18,092 nt of DNA from contig JAGSHR010000063.1 of NCBI GenBank assembly GCA_029855985.1, forward strand, positions 1-18,092, given 5' to 3'. The translations under genes were made by a program, and so were the position numbers. Position 1 is the stretch's first letter; each line of letters opens with the position of its first letter. This stretch comes from Candidatus Njordarchaeota archaeon. GTDB lineage: Archaea; Thermoproteota; JANJXX01; Panguiarchaeales; Panguiarchaeaceae. Positions 7,144 through 13,352 of this stretch are shown one piece after another. The notes below the pieces were generated by a model. That model saw nothing but the letters and a program-made list of their open reading frames with translations, was not told the origin of the DNA and searched no databases.

Positions 7144-7651
7144 TTATTATCTCCTCCCTCTTTTTTATAGTTAACCTGCGAAAAACTAGTACAAGGATTC
7201 CCGCAAGGTACAAGCTGATGTAAAGGAAGAATAGAGGCTCGTTGATGACATCAATTTTCTCTAAAGAACTTATTTCCAAGGTAGAATTGCCTAGTATCTT
7301 GAGTTCTCCTGAATCGAGTGAGATCTTCATTTTGATCCATAGAGTAGAACCCTCACCACTAAGCTTTGATTCAATAGTAACCTTTTCTCTTAAAGTTGTT
7401 ACGTTTAACTGCGTGTCATTGATATTGAAGGTAAATACGGATAAAACGGGGTTTAACGTAAAGTTCATGTAAATTGTCAGTCTAATACGCAATTCTCCTT
7501 TAAAGGAGTATTTTATAAAGGCTTCTCTAACGACAGTTTTGCCTCCAAAAACACTTATATTAAAACCTAAATCAGAAAAAGAGACAATTAACTGGCTCTG
7601 AGCCATTGTTGCTAATAGAAGTGTTAACACCAATATTGCCTGAAGCTTCAC
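7136..7651 (-). CDS. Secreted single-pass membrane protein with extracellular beta domain
   Basis: The N-terminus is a signal peptide (MKLQAILVLTLLLATMAQSQ, cleavage near residue 20). About 115 residues rich in alternating beta strands follow, then a single transmembrane helix near 139-157 and a basic tail (RRLTIKKREE). This predicts a type I protein with its bulk outside the cell. Five N-x-S/T sequons (N31, N63, N78, N83, N122) fit a surface glycoprotein. The start is GTG at 7651, with GGGAGGAT a few bases upstream and a 4-base GTGA overlap with the 339-aa gene. The end overlaps the helicase start by eight bases. No family is recognised. It is unusual that such a protein is coupled to a DNA helicase; it may anchor or sense at the envelope for the operon's machinery. 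Confidence 0.75.
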   Translation of the reverse strand: MKLQAILVLTLLLATMAQSQLIVSFSDLGFNISVFGGKTVVREAFIKYSFKGELRIRLTIYMNFTLNPVLSVFTFNINDTQLNVTTLREKVTIESKLSGEGSTLWIKMKISLDSGELKILGNSTLEISSLEKIDVINEPLFFLYISLYLAGILVLVFRRLTIKKREEIIIE

Positions 7652-8667
7652 CAGATATCCTCCCTAAATACTTTCCAAATTGGCATGAATTTTTCAACCC
7701 TATAAAGCTCTTTACCGGATACATAGAATTTTTTTACAAGTTCACCCTTGTCCCCATCTATCAGCACCCTAAACGGTTCACTGAGCTCGCCATGGGAATC
7801 AACGATTATGACTGTTTGCTCTTCAGTGATGTAATCTAGCACTCTCCTGTCCAAATTTGGTGACGTTACAACAATGACTTTAAACCTCATCAGTATACTA
7901 ACAAGAGTTACTACATCAATAGCCACTTTTGATAGGTTTTTAGTACTTAAAATATAGCAGCCTTCTCCAATCTCTCCCTCCCTTGTTAACACACCCCAAG
8001 AGAAAATCTCGTTTAACAAGCGATCAACTTCACTTCCTAACGGTAACTCTAAATCCTCCAGCATGCTTTCAGAACCCGAAATTAATTTTTCTATTACGGA
8101 AGCTACCTCCTTTTTACCTAGAAATCTATAGCTTAGATACTCGCTTAAATCAATTAATTTCTCTCTCGGGATGCTAGATATTGGAAGGCTGTCAATGAGT
8201 TCAAAGAAGTTTTCATACCCTTTAAATAGAGTTCCAACCCATAATGATTTTTCCGACAGCAAACTCAAGTAAATCGCAGACAGCGGATCCCTCACTATGA
8301 TCTTGTTTGGTAACTGTATTAGGACTAGCCTGTCAAAATTCTCACTGACCCCAATGGGTGTGTTTCCCAATTCATTTGTTTCCATATAATAGATAAGGGT
8401 CTCATCAAATAGCCCTAAAGCGTTGTTTGCATCTTTAATAAGATTAATATTAAACCTCTTAAGTATCTTTTTTACAAATTTTTCCTTTTCCTCTCGGATT
8501 TCCAATACATAATACCCCCTCCTAAATCCTCTATGAACACCACTAACAGCAACAGGAACAAACTTTAATCTAATCCCTAATCTATTTGAGATGACCCTTA
8601 ATAATTCCCTCTTGAATGAATCCTTAAGTTCCCTTGGATCCACAATCAAGCTTTTCAATTTAAACAC
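7648..8667 (-). CDS. Unknown 339-aa protein in the radA operon
   Basis: No family is recognised. The protein is soluble, with mixed alpha/beta character. The first ~80 residues are basic (RLGIRLKFVPVAVSGVHRGF, then KKILKRF), possibly a nucleic-acid-facing surface. The middle is helical. The C-terminal ~100 residues contain strand-helix repeats (FKVIVVTSPNLDRRVLDYI, then QTVIIVDSHGELSEPFRVLIDGDKG) resembling a small Rossmann-like or degenerate P-loop NTPase fold, but I see no Walker A. The GTG at 8667 is 18 bases past the radA stop. The GGTG containing it also sits six bases before an in-frame TTG at 8658, which may be the real start. The stop overlaps the next gene by four bases. Its position between radA and the helicase genes suggests a DNA-transaction or assembly role, by inference only. 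Confidence 0.7.
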   Translation of the reverse strand: MFKLKSLIVDPRELKDSFKRELLRVISNRLGIRLKFVPVAVSGVHRGFRRGYYVLEIREEKEKFVKKILKRFNINLIKDANNALGLFDETLIYYMETNELGNTPIGVSENFDRLVLIQLPNKIIVRDPLSAIYLSLLSEKSLWVGTLFKGYENFFELIDSLPISSIPREKLIDLSEYLSYRFLGKKEVASVIEKLISGSESMLEDLELPLGSEVDRLLNEIFSWGVLTREGEIGEGCYILSTKNLSKVAIDVVTLVSILMRFKVIVVTSPNLDRRVLDYITEEQTVIIVDSHGELSEPFRVLIDGDKGELVKKFYVSGKELYRVEKFMPIWKVFREDIW

Positions 8668-8685
8668 CAGAAAAACGTTATAGAC

Positions 8686-9696
8686 CTACTTGATATCTGC
8701 TATTCCAGCTTCAGTGATCATAATTTTTGTTTTGGCGGGAGGCAACCAGCTAGAATCCCAAATCTCTACATTCCTTACGTTCTCCTTTGAGAAGGTTAAA
8801 AACAATCTAGTATCAACACTGTGAGCTAAAATGTGGCCCCCGATTGGCTTAATGGAAGGGCCCCTTCCATACATCGCATCGGGCATAGCTACTACTTGAT
8901 TAGTTATTAACACAACTAAGTTATAGTTCGCGGCAAGTCTCCTCAACGTTTCAACCATGGCTAAAATGTATCTCTGCCTCTCGTATAGCTCACCTCGACC
9001 CGAAAAGTCAGCCCTAGGTAACTTAGTTAGAGAATCAACTACAACTAGCTTAACATTGTTTTCGCTGACTGTTTTGACCAGATTATCAATTATTTTCTTC
9101 TGATGAATAGTGTTCCTTGGTCGACCAACAAGTATCCTCTCCAAAGCTTCATTTGGATCTATATCAAATCTCTGGAAGATTTTCTCCATCCTCGTCGGTG
9201 AGAAGGTTCTTTCAGAATCTATTAAAACAACACTTATATCACCATCATTTAAGCCACCTTCGCTTGGAGGTAAAAAAGCTGTCGCCATCGCAGTGTAACA
9301 AGCTTGACTTTTGCCAGTTCTGTATTCTCCTGCAAGTTCTGTTACTTCACCAGAAGCATAACCGCCCATTAATATTTCATCGAGACTTGAAGCCCCTGTG
9401 TGGAGGAATCTCTTCTTTTTTCTCTCCTCAACAAGTTTAGTTGCTTTTTCTAATCCAAATTCAGATTTTTCTGTTTTTTCCAGGATCTCTATGGCTTCTT
9501 CTATTACTTTTATTGCTGTGTCTTCGCTCATTCCAGTTAGTTCCGCTAAACGATTTGGGTGATACATGAGAATATCTTTCAGCTTTATTAATCCAGCTTT
9601 TATGAGGCGATTTTTAGTTGTACTACCAACGGTTTTCAATTCATCGATGGTTAAATCAACAGTGACAGTTTTCTTTTCGGGGGATTTCCTTGGCAT
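8686..9696 (-). CDS. radA: RadA recombinase (RAD51/RecA family)
   Basis: This 336-aa protein has the archaeal RadA layout: a helix-hairpin-helix N-domain (about 14-75), a linker and a RecA core. Walker A is GEYRTGKS (123-130), the strand LIDSERTF carries the catalytic Glu162, Walker B is LVVVDS (217-222), and the L1/L2 regions with ITNQVVA and KPIGGHILAHS (283-293) are present. It assembles on single-stranded DNA and performs strand exchange in homologous recombination. Walker A and the SGRGEL segment (232-237) look more like eukaryotic RAD51 than the GEFGSGKT usual in archaea. In the linker, LEKA (82-85) occupies the place of the polymerisation motif FxxA. The ATG at 9696 follows GGGTGC by five bases. 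It is the first gene of a six-gene operon and is divergent from an HD phosphohydrolase gene. Confidence 0.95.
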   Translation of the reverse strand: MPRKSPEKKTVTVDLTIDELKTVGSTTKNRLIKAGLIKLKDILMYHPNRLAELTGMSEDTAIKVIEEAIEILEKTEKSEFGLEKATKLVEERKKKRFLHTGASSLDEILMGGYASGEVTELAGEYRTGKSQACYTAMATAFLPPSEGGLNDGDISVVLIDSERTFSPTRMEKIFQRFDIDPNEALERILVGRPRNTIHQKKIIDNLVKTVSENNVKLVVVDSLTKLPRADFSGRGELYERQRYILAMVETLRRLAANYNLVVLITNQVVAMPDAMYGRGPSIKPIGGHILAHSVDTRLFLTFSKENVRNVEIWDSSWLPPAKTKIMITEAGIADIK

Positions 9697-9721
9697 TGAA
9701 GCACCCTAAATCCTTACTAAA

Positions 9722-9733
9722 GTTTTTAAATTT
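9722..9733 (-). promoter_or_regulatory. Candidate TATA box for the radA operon
   Basis: AAATTTAAAAAC on the minus strand lies about 26-38 bases upstream of the radA ATG, placing transcription start close to the Shine-Dalgarno site. The expected spacing and the position at the head of the operon support it; the AT-rich background weakens it. Confidence 0.4.
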
Positions 9734-9741
9734 AATCATGT

Positions 9742-9755
9742 TCTTGCTCGCAAGA
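9742..9755. repeat. Inverted repeat TCTTGC-TC-GCAAGA upstream of radA
   Basis: A perfect six-base inverted repeat with a two-base spacer lies directly upstream of the radA TATA box, in the 157-base divergent region shared with the HD phosphohydrolase gene. It is one of the few GC-containing symmetrical elements in an AT-rich intergenic stretch and has the shape of a dimeric regulator's operator. The function is inferred. Confidence 0.45.
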
Positions 9756-9768
9756 TTCTCTTTTTAAT

Positions 9769-9783
9769 CTATAAGTATATTCA
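9769..9783 (+). promoter_or_regulatory. Candidate TATA element for the HD phosphohydrolase gene
   Basis: TCTATAAGTATATTC would start transcription near position 9800, giving a leader of roughly 50 bases before the TTG at 9854. Other AT-rich stretches nearby (9783-9796) could serve instead. Confidence 0.3.
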
Positions 9784-9853
9784 ATAATTAAATTATCGTG
9801 TTAGCGTTAAGTTAAATGATCAACACTGATTAGGTTCTTAATAAGGGTTCGAA

Positions 9854-11251
9854 TTGCTAAGCAAAGACTTCAGATTTGTTAAGTATATAAGGGACCCTAT
9901 CCATGGCTTAATAGGTCTACTTACCCACGAGAAGGAAATTGTTGATTTGCCCATATTCCAAAGATTAAGGAACATTAGGCAACTCGGTCTTGCAAGCTAT
10001 ATTTACCCTTCCGCAAAACACTCCAGGTTTGAGCACAGCGTTGGTGTAATGCAAACCATCACGGATTTTTATGATGCACTGATAAAATCGGATATAACCG
10101 AAGAAGAATTTAAGGACGTGCTGGTTAATAACAAGTTCGAGCAATCAAGCGACATGGGTTTACTTTTAAAACTAAGGTTGGCCGGCTTACTTCACGATAT
10201 TGGTCATCCCCCTTTATCACATGGAATGGAGGCTATTCTTGATAAATCACATGAGGAATACACATATAAGCTACTAGAAAAATCGAGCATTAGAGATGTG
10301 CTTTTTACACATGGTTGGTCTAATAACGATATAGATCATGTTAAAAGGATACTAGAGGGAAAGGTTGATAACTCAGATTTTTACTTGAAAAGCATGATTA
10401 CTTCCTCTATTGACGCGGATAGAATGGACTACTTGCTTAGGGACTCATACCACTGCGGGGTAAAATACGGTGTCTATGATTACCCCCGGTTGCTAAGGGG
10501 GCCTGGTGTTAGAACCTACGAGAAAGAATTCCACGGGAGAAAACAAGAGTTCGTTGACATAGTATTTAACCAAAAAGTAGTTGAGGAAGTGGAAAACTTT
10601 CTGATGGCTAGGTACAGAATGTTTATCCAGGTTTACTTACACAAAACCTATGTTGGTTTTCTAAACGCTCTATGGAGAGTGTTCAGTTGGATAAAGGAAA
10701 ACGAAGATGCATTGGGGGTTAAAATATACCCAGAGATCAATGATCCCTACTTGGAAGAAATGCTCATTGAAAGAGACGAGATATGGCTTTACAGTTTGCT
10801 TAGAAGCATTTATAGACAAGTTAAGAAACCCGTTACGTACTTTAGTTACGATGAAGTAGACAAGGATACCTTGGTTGAACTATTAGAGGCATTGATTTAC
10901 AGGAAAAGAATAAAACTTGTCTACAACAAAATCTTAACTTCAAAAGAGAAAGAAAAACCTGTTACCGTTGAACACGAAGAGTTAACAAAACAACTTTCAG
11001 AGATAACAGGGGTGCCAAAATCTGCGATTATGATTGACGATCAGACACTAATGATCTACCAAAAGTTTAAACCCGATTACATCGTTTACATTTACGATCC
11101 AAGCAATGATAATTATTACAGGATAGACCAGTTACCCACTTCAATAATTAGCGATATAGCAGAAAAAGAGATATACTTTTCAAGGATCTACACAATCGAA
11201 AAATACTATGATAAAGTGATGCTTGGGTTAAATAGGATTGGTTTAATTTAA
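9854..11251 (+). CDS. HD-domain phosphohydrolase, SAMHD1/COG1078-like
   Basis: The protein has 465 aa. The N-terminal signature KYIRDPIHGLI (10-20) leads to the HD metal site: H61 in RFEHSVG, H114-D115 in LLHDIGHPPLSH, and D187 in SSIDADRMDYLLRD. This order is typical of the SAMHD1/dGTPase-like branch, whose characterised members hydrolyse dNTPs to nucleosides and triphosphate. Substrate choice here is not shown. The C-terminal half is charged and helical, with no recognised extra domain. The start is TTG: an in-frame stop at 9842-9844 and the lack of any ATG or GTG before the conserved block leave it as the only good choice, with TAAGGG seven bases upstream. It is transcribed divergently from radA, so nucleotide-pool control beside recombination is plausible. 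Confidence 0.88.
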   Translation: MLSKDFRFVKYIRDPIHGLIGLLTHEKEIVDLPIFQRLRNIRQLGLASYIYPSAKHSRFEHSVGVMQTITDFYDALIKSDITEEEFKDVLVNNKFEQSSDMGLLLKLRLAGLLHDIGHPPLSHGMEAILDKSHEEYTYKLLEKSSIRDVLFTHGWSNNDIDHVKRILEGKVDNSDFYLKSMITSSIDADRMDYLLRDSYHCGVKYGVYDYPRLLRGPGVRTYEKEFHGRKQEFVDIVFNQKVVEEVENFLMARYRMFIQVYLHKTYVGFLNALWRVFSWIKENEDALGVKIYPEINDPYLEEMLIERDEIWLYSLLRSIYRQVKKPVTYFSYDEVDKDTLVELLEALIYRKRIKLVYNKILTSKEKEKPVTVEHEELTKQLSEITGVPKSAIMIDDQTLMIYQKFKPDYIVYIYDPSNDNYYRIDQLPTSIISDIAEKEIYFSRIYTIEKYYDKVMLGLNRIGLI

Positions 11252-11345
11252 AACAACAAACGTAAACACTTTTGGTTAGTGACAGATTAGTGAAAAATTC
11301 TTAGATGATTAATGCCTTATAATTGGCCCTCTAACAGTGTATAGA

Positions 11346-11356
11346 TTTATAAAAAG
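11346..11356 (+). promoter_or_regulatory. Candidate TATA box for the Rab-like GTPase gene
   Basis: TTTATAAAAAG would give transcription start near 11378 and a leader of about 75 bases. A second AT-rich element, GTTTTAAATGAA at 11369-11380, would give a start near 11402. Either could be used. Confidence 0.4.
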
Positions 11357-11426
11357 AATAACTTAAGTGTTTTAAATGAAACCTTAAAAGAGCCCTAAAT
11401 GGGAAAATAAGTTACGAATTACTTAC

Positions 11427-11445
11427 TCACTATTGCAAAGAGTGA
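11427..11445 (+). promoter_or_regulatory. Small hairpin overlapping the Shine-Dalgarno site of the Rab-like GTPase
   Basis: TCACT (11427-11431) can pair with AGTGA (11441-11445) across a nine-base loop. The 3' arm is the AGTGAT sequence that should serve as ribosome binding site for the GTG at 11452. A five-pair, AT-containing stem is weak, so any control of initiation is speculative. Confidence 0.25.
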
Positions 11446-11451
11446 TCAAAA

Positions 11452-12036
11452 GTGTCGAAAGTTCCCATAGCAAGATTCAAAATTGTTCTTATCGGAGATG
11501 GAATGGTGGGAAAAACAACCATTGCAAAAAGGTACCTTGGAAAGGCATTCGAAAAAGAATACATAAGAACTCTTGGGGTAGATTTCTACAAGAAAATAAC
11601 CAAGATTAACTTCAATCCATTTGGGGAGCTAATGATAGAGTGGTATATTTGGGATCTCGGAGGGCAATACTATTGGAGCGATGTTAGACCAGGATACTAT
11701 AAGGGAGCAAAGGGAGGCATCCTTGTATTTGACGTGACAAGACCTGAGACATTCATTAACACAAAATATTGGTTAAAGGAATTCATAACAAACGCTGGTA
11801 AGGATTTACCAATAATACTAGTTGGGAACAAAATTGATTTGCGGGACCCGAGCAAGAACCATGTGACAACAGAGATGGGACAAGAACTAGCTAAGAAATT
11901 CTCGGAGATCCTTGGAAGAGAAGTAAAGTACTATGAATCCTCAGCTAAAGAAGGAATCAACATAAACGAAATCTTCCACGAATTAGCTGAAGAGATATTA
12001 AGACATTTGTTATCAAAAAAGAAGCAAAAAGCCTAA
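11452..12036 (+). CDS. Rab-like small GTPase
   Basis: This 194-aa Ras-superfamily GTPase has G1 GDGMVGKT (15-22), a Rab-like switch I around Thr40 in IRTLGVDFY (39-46), G3 WDLGGQYYW (67-75), G4 NKID (126-129) and G5 SSAKEG (163-168). The switch I stretch closely resembles the Rab effector segment. G3 has GGQ as in Arf, and the Glu that follows Gln in Rab and Ras (AGQE) is replaced by Tyr. The C-terminus is Lys-rich (KKKQKA) with no cysteine, so there is no prenylation site, but there is a possible electrostatic membrane contact. The start is GTG behind AGTGAT. The BtpA-like gene follows about 46 bases later on the same strand. Unlike the GTPase at 648-1220, it has no adjacent Roadblock gene. 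Confidence 0.9.
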   Translation: MSKVPIARFKIVLIGDGMVGKTTIAKRYLGKAFEKEYIRTLGVDFYKKITKINFNPFGELMIEWYIWDLGGQYYWSDVRPGYYKGAKGGILVFDVTRPETFINTKYWLKEFITNAGKDLPIILVGNKIDLRDPSKNHVTTEMGQELAKKFSEILGREVKYYESSAKEGININEIFHELAEEILRHLLSKKKQKA

Positions 12037-12071
12037 AGAAGATAAAAAATTCTAAAATTTTTCTGCGAGGC

Positions 12072-12077
12072 AGGTGG
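12072..12077 (+). promoter_or_regulatory. Shine-Dalgarno AGGTGG deciding the ATG start at 12083
   Basis: AGGTGG lies five bases before ATG 12083. The in-frame GTG at 12074 is embedded in this site and is therefore better read as ribosome-binding sequence than as a start codon. Confidence 0.6.
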
Positions 12078-12082
12078 ATAGA

Positions 12083-12895
12083 ATGAGTACACTTGTTCTC
12101 AAGCTCAGCGACATTTTCCCCAAAAAGAAACCAATAATAGGGGTTATCCACTTACCCCCATTGCCCGGTTCACCAAGTTACGAGAACACAAGCCTAAACG
12201 CAATTATTAAAAGGGCAATAAAAGAGGGGCAATCACTAGAGCAAGGAGGAGTTGATGGAGTTATCGTTGAGAACTTCTGGGACTCCCCATTCGAAAAAAC
12301 TGTTAGCGACCCAATAACCATAGCATCAATAACGATTATCACCCAAAAAATAAGGGAAAAACTAAACATACCAGTTGGTGTAAATCTACTTAGGAATAGC
12401 GCTATTGAAGCCGCAGCTATAGCTTTCACAACCGGTTCAAAATTTATACGCGTGAATGTTTACGTTGAAACCGTCGCTACTGACAGTGGCTTGATAGAAC
12501 CCATGGCTCCATTACTATTGAGATACATGAAACAGAGAGATATCAGCATAGGGATCCTCGCTGATGTCCATGTTAAGCATGGCAAGGTTGTTGGAGAAAG
12601 AGACATAATTGAAACGGCAAAAGATGCTTTAACAAGGGGTAGAGCTACTGCTGTTATTATAACAGGAAAACGTACCGGTGACCCTCCAGAAGAAAATATG
12701 CTACGATCTCTAAAATCAGCTAACATTACACCTGTAATTATAGGTAGCGGGTTGAAAAAGGATAATTTAAGCTTGTTAGAGCATGCTGATGGAGCGATTG
12801 TTGGAACGTACTTTAAGGAGAAAGGAAAAATCGAAAACCCCGTTAATGTAGAGCGCGTGAGAGCGTTTATGGAGGTTGTTGAATCTTACAGATAA
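12083..12895 (+). CDS. BtpA/SgcQ family TIM-barrel protein
   Basis: Counted from the ATG at 12083 the protein has 270 aa and matches the BtpA family from end to end: PIIGVIHLPPLPGSP near the N-terminus, GVDGVIVENFWDSPF, PVGVNLLRNS with AAIAFTTGSKFIRVNVY, ILADVHVKHGK, AVIITGKRTGDPP, and a terminal ADGAIVGTYFKEKG. These segments fit the beta strands and phosphate-binding loops of a TIM barrel. The cyanobacterial BtpA protein affects photosystem I stability, but the archaeal members have no established reaction, so a sugar-phosphate or nucleotide-related enzyme is only a guess. The stop codon abuts the stop of the convergent Mth938-like gene with no bases between. The GTPase gene lies upstream on the same strand, and an AT-only inverted repeat (about 12044-12062) between them could be a weak terminator or processing site. 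Confidence 0.88.
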   Translation: MSTLVLKLSDIFPKKKPIIGVIHLPPLPGSPSYENTSLNAIIKRAIKEGQSLEQGGVDGVIVENFWDSPFEKTVSDPITIASITIITQKIREKLNIPVGVNLLRNSAIEAAAIAFTTGSKFIRVNVYVETVATDSGLIEPMAPLLLRYMKQRDISIGILADVHVKHGKVVGERDIIETAKDALTRGRATAVIITGKRTGDPPEENMLRSLKSANITPVIIGSGLKKDNLSLLEHADGAIVGTYFKEKGKIENPVNVERVRAFMEVVESYR

Positions 12896-13270
12896 TTAAC
12901 AGGTTATGTGAACGAGCAGCGCGGCTTTCTCACCTTTTTTAACGTAACTCAGGAATCTCTTAATGGCTTCCTCGCTTTGATAGACCTCTACATTCAAGCC
13001 CTTATTTTTCAAGTAGTCAAGTGCTTCTGGGATAACGTACATTCTACCACTTAAACCGTTCCCTATGACCAGTTTTTCAACTCCTTTTATCATTTCAAAA
13101 ACCTTTTTAGCTTCTTCTAGAGAGAATGGTGTGTGATTGTATTTGTCGGCTAAAGGTTTGGATAGATGCTTTGGCCTCCTTAATATTTCCCCATTATAGA
13201 GAATTATCACGTCCTTGTTGAACCTCTCATTATTTATTTTTATTTCAGCGAATTTTAGGGTTATATTCAT
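12896..13270 (-). CDS. Mth938-like (DUF498/NDUFAF3 family) protein
   Basis: This 124-aa single-domain protein has family hallmarks: an N-terminal strand region with VIILYNGEILRRP, HTPFSLEEAKKVF (46-58), a core LVIGNGLSGRMYVIPEALDYLKNKGLNVEV, and a C-terminal KAALLVHITC. Members include archaeal Mth938 and the mitochondrial complex I assembly factor NDUFAF3. The biochemical role of archaeal members is not known, and no catalytic residues are evident. The ATG is supported by GGGTGA six bases upstream (complement of 13277-13282). It is convergent with the BtpA-like gene, stop codon against stop codon, and divergent from the beta-CASP RNase gene across about 80 bases that hold a TATA-like palindrome. 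Confidence 0.88.
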   Translation of the reverse strand: MNITLKFAEIKINNERFNKDVIILYNGEILRRPKHLSKPLADKYNHTPFSLEEAKKVFEMIKGVEKLVIGNGLSGRMYVIPEALDYLKNKGLNVEVYQSEEAIKRFLSYVKKGEKAALLVHITC

Positions 13271-13294
13271 GTCATTTCACCCGTTGAGCTCCAA

Positions 13295-13306
13295 TTTATT
13301 TAAATA
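13295..13306. promoter_or_regulatory. TATA-like near-palindrome between Mth938-like and beta-CASP genes
   Basis: TTTATTTAAATA reads as an AT-rich TATA-like element on both strands. Toward the right it would start transcription near 13328, about 25 bases before the RNase ATG. Toward the left the start would fall near 13275, inside the Shine-Dalgarno site of the Mth938-like gene, so use in that direction is less certain. Confidence 0.4.
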
Positions 13307-13342
13307 GCATCATCTTATTTTAATATTATTTTTGGTGGTAGC

Positions 13343-13347
13343 GGTGA
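13343..13347 (+). promoter_or_regulatory. Shine-Dalgarno GGTGA deciding the ATG start at 13353
   Basis: GGTGA ends five bases before ATG 13353. The in-frame TTG (13332) and GTGs (13335, 13344) upstream would add up to seven residues (MVVAVTT) before the conserved RLRFLGGTKEIG. The GTG at 13344 overlaps the ribosome-binding sequence. Confidence 0.55.
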
Positions 13348-13352
13348 CGACA

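Noticed and set aside
4045..9696. Identification as the Ced or Ups DNA exchange system
   Set aside because: No pilin, secretion ATPase or HerA/VirB4-like ATPase is present; the resemblance is only a functional idea.
648..12036. Eukaryotic origin because of Ras/Rab-like and longin-like proteins
   Set aside because: There are no introns; overlapping genes, Shine-Dalgarno sites, GTG/TTG starts, an archaeal-type RadA operon and an aCPSF2-like RNase indicate an archaeon.
12044..12062. AT-only inverted repeat between the GTPase and BtpA genes as a firm terminator
   Set aside because: The stem is only A-T pairs and the genes are close and codirectional, so read-through is equally likely.
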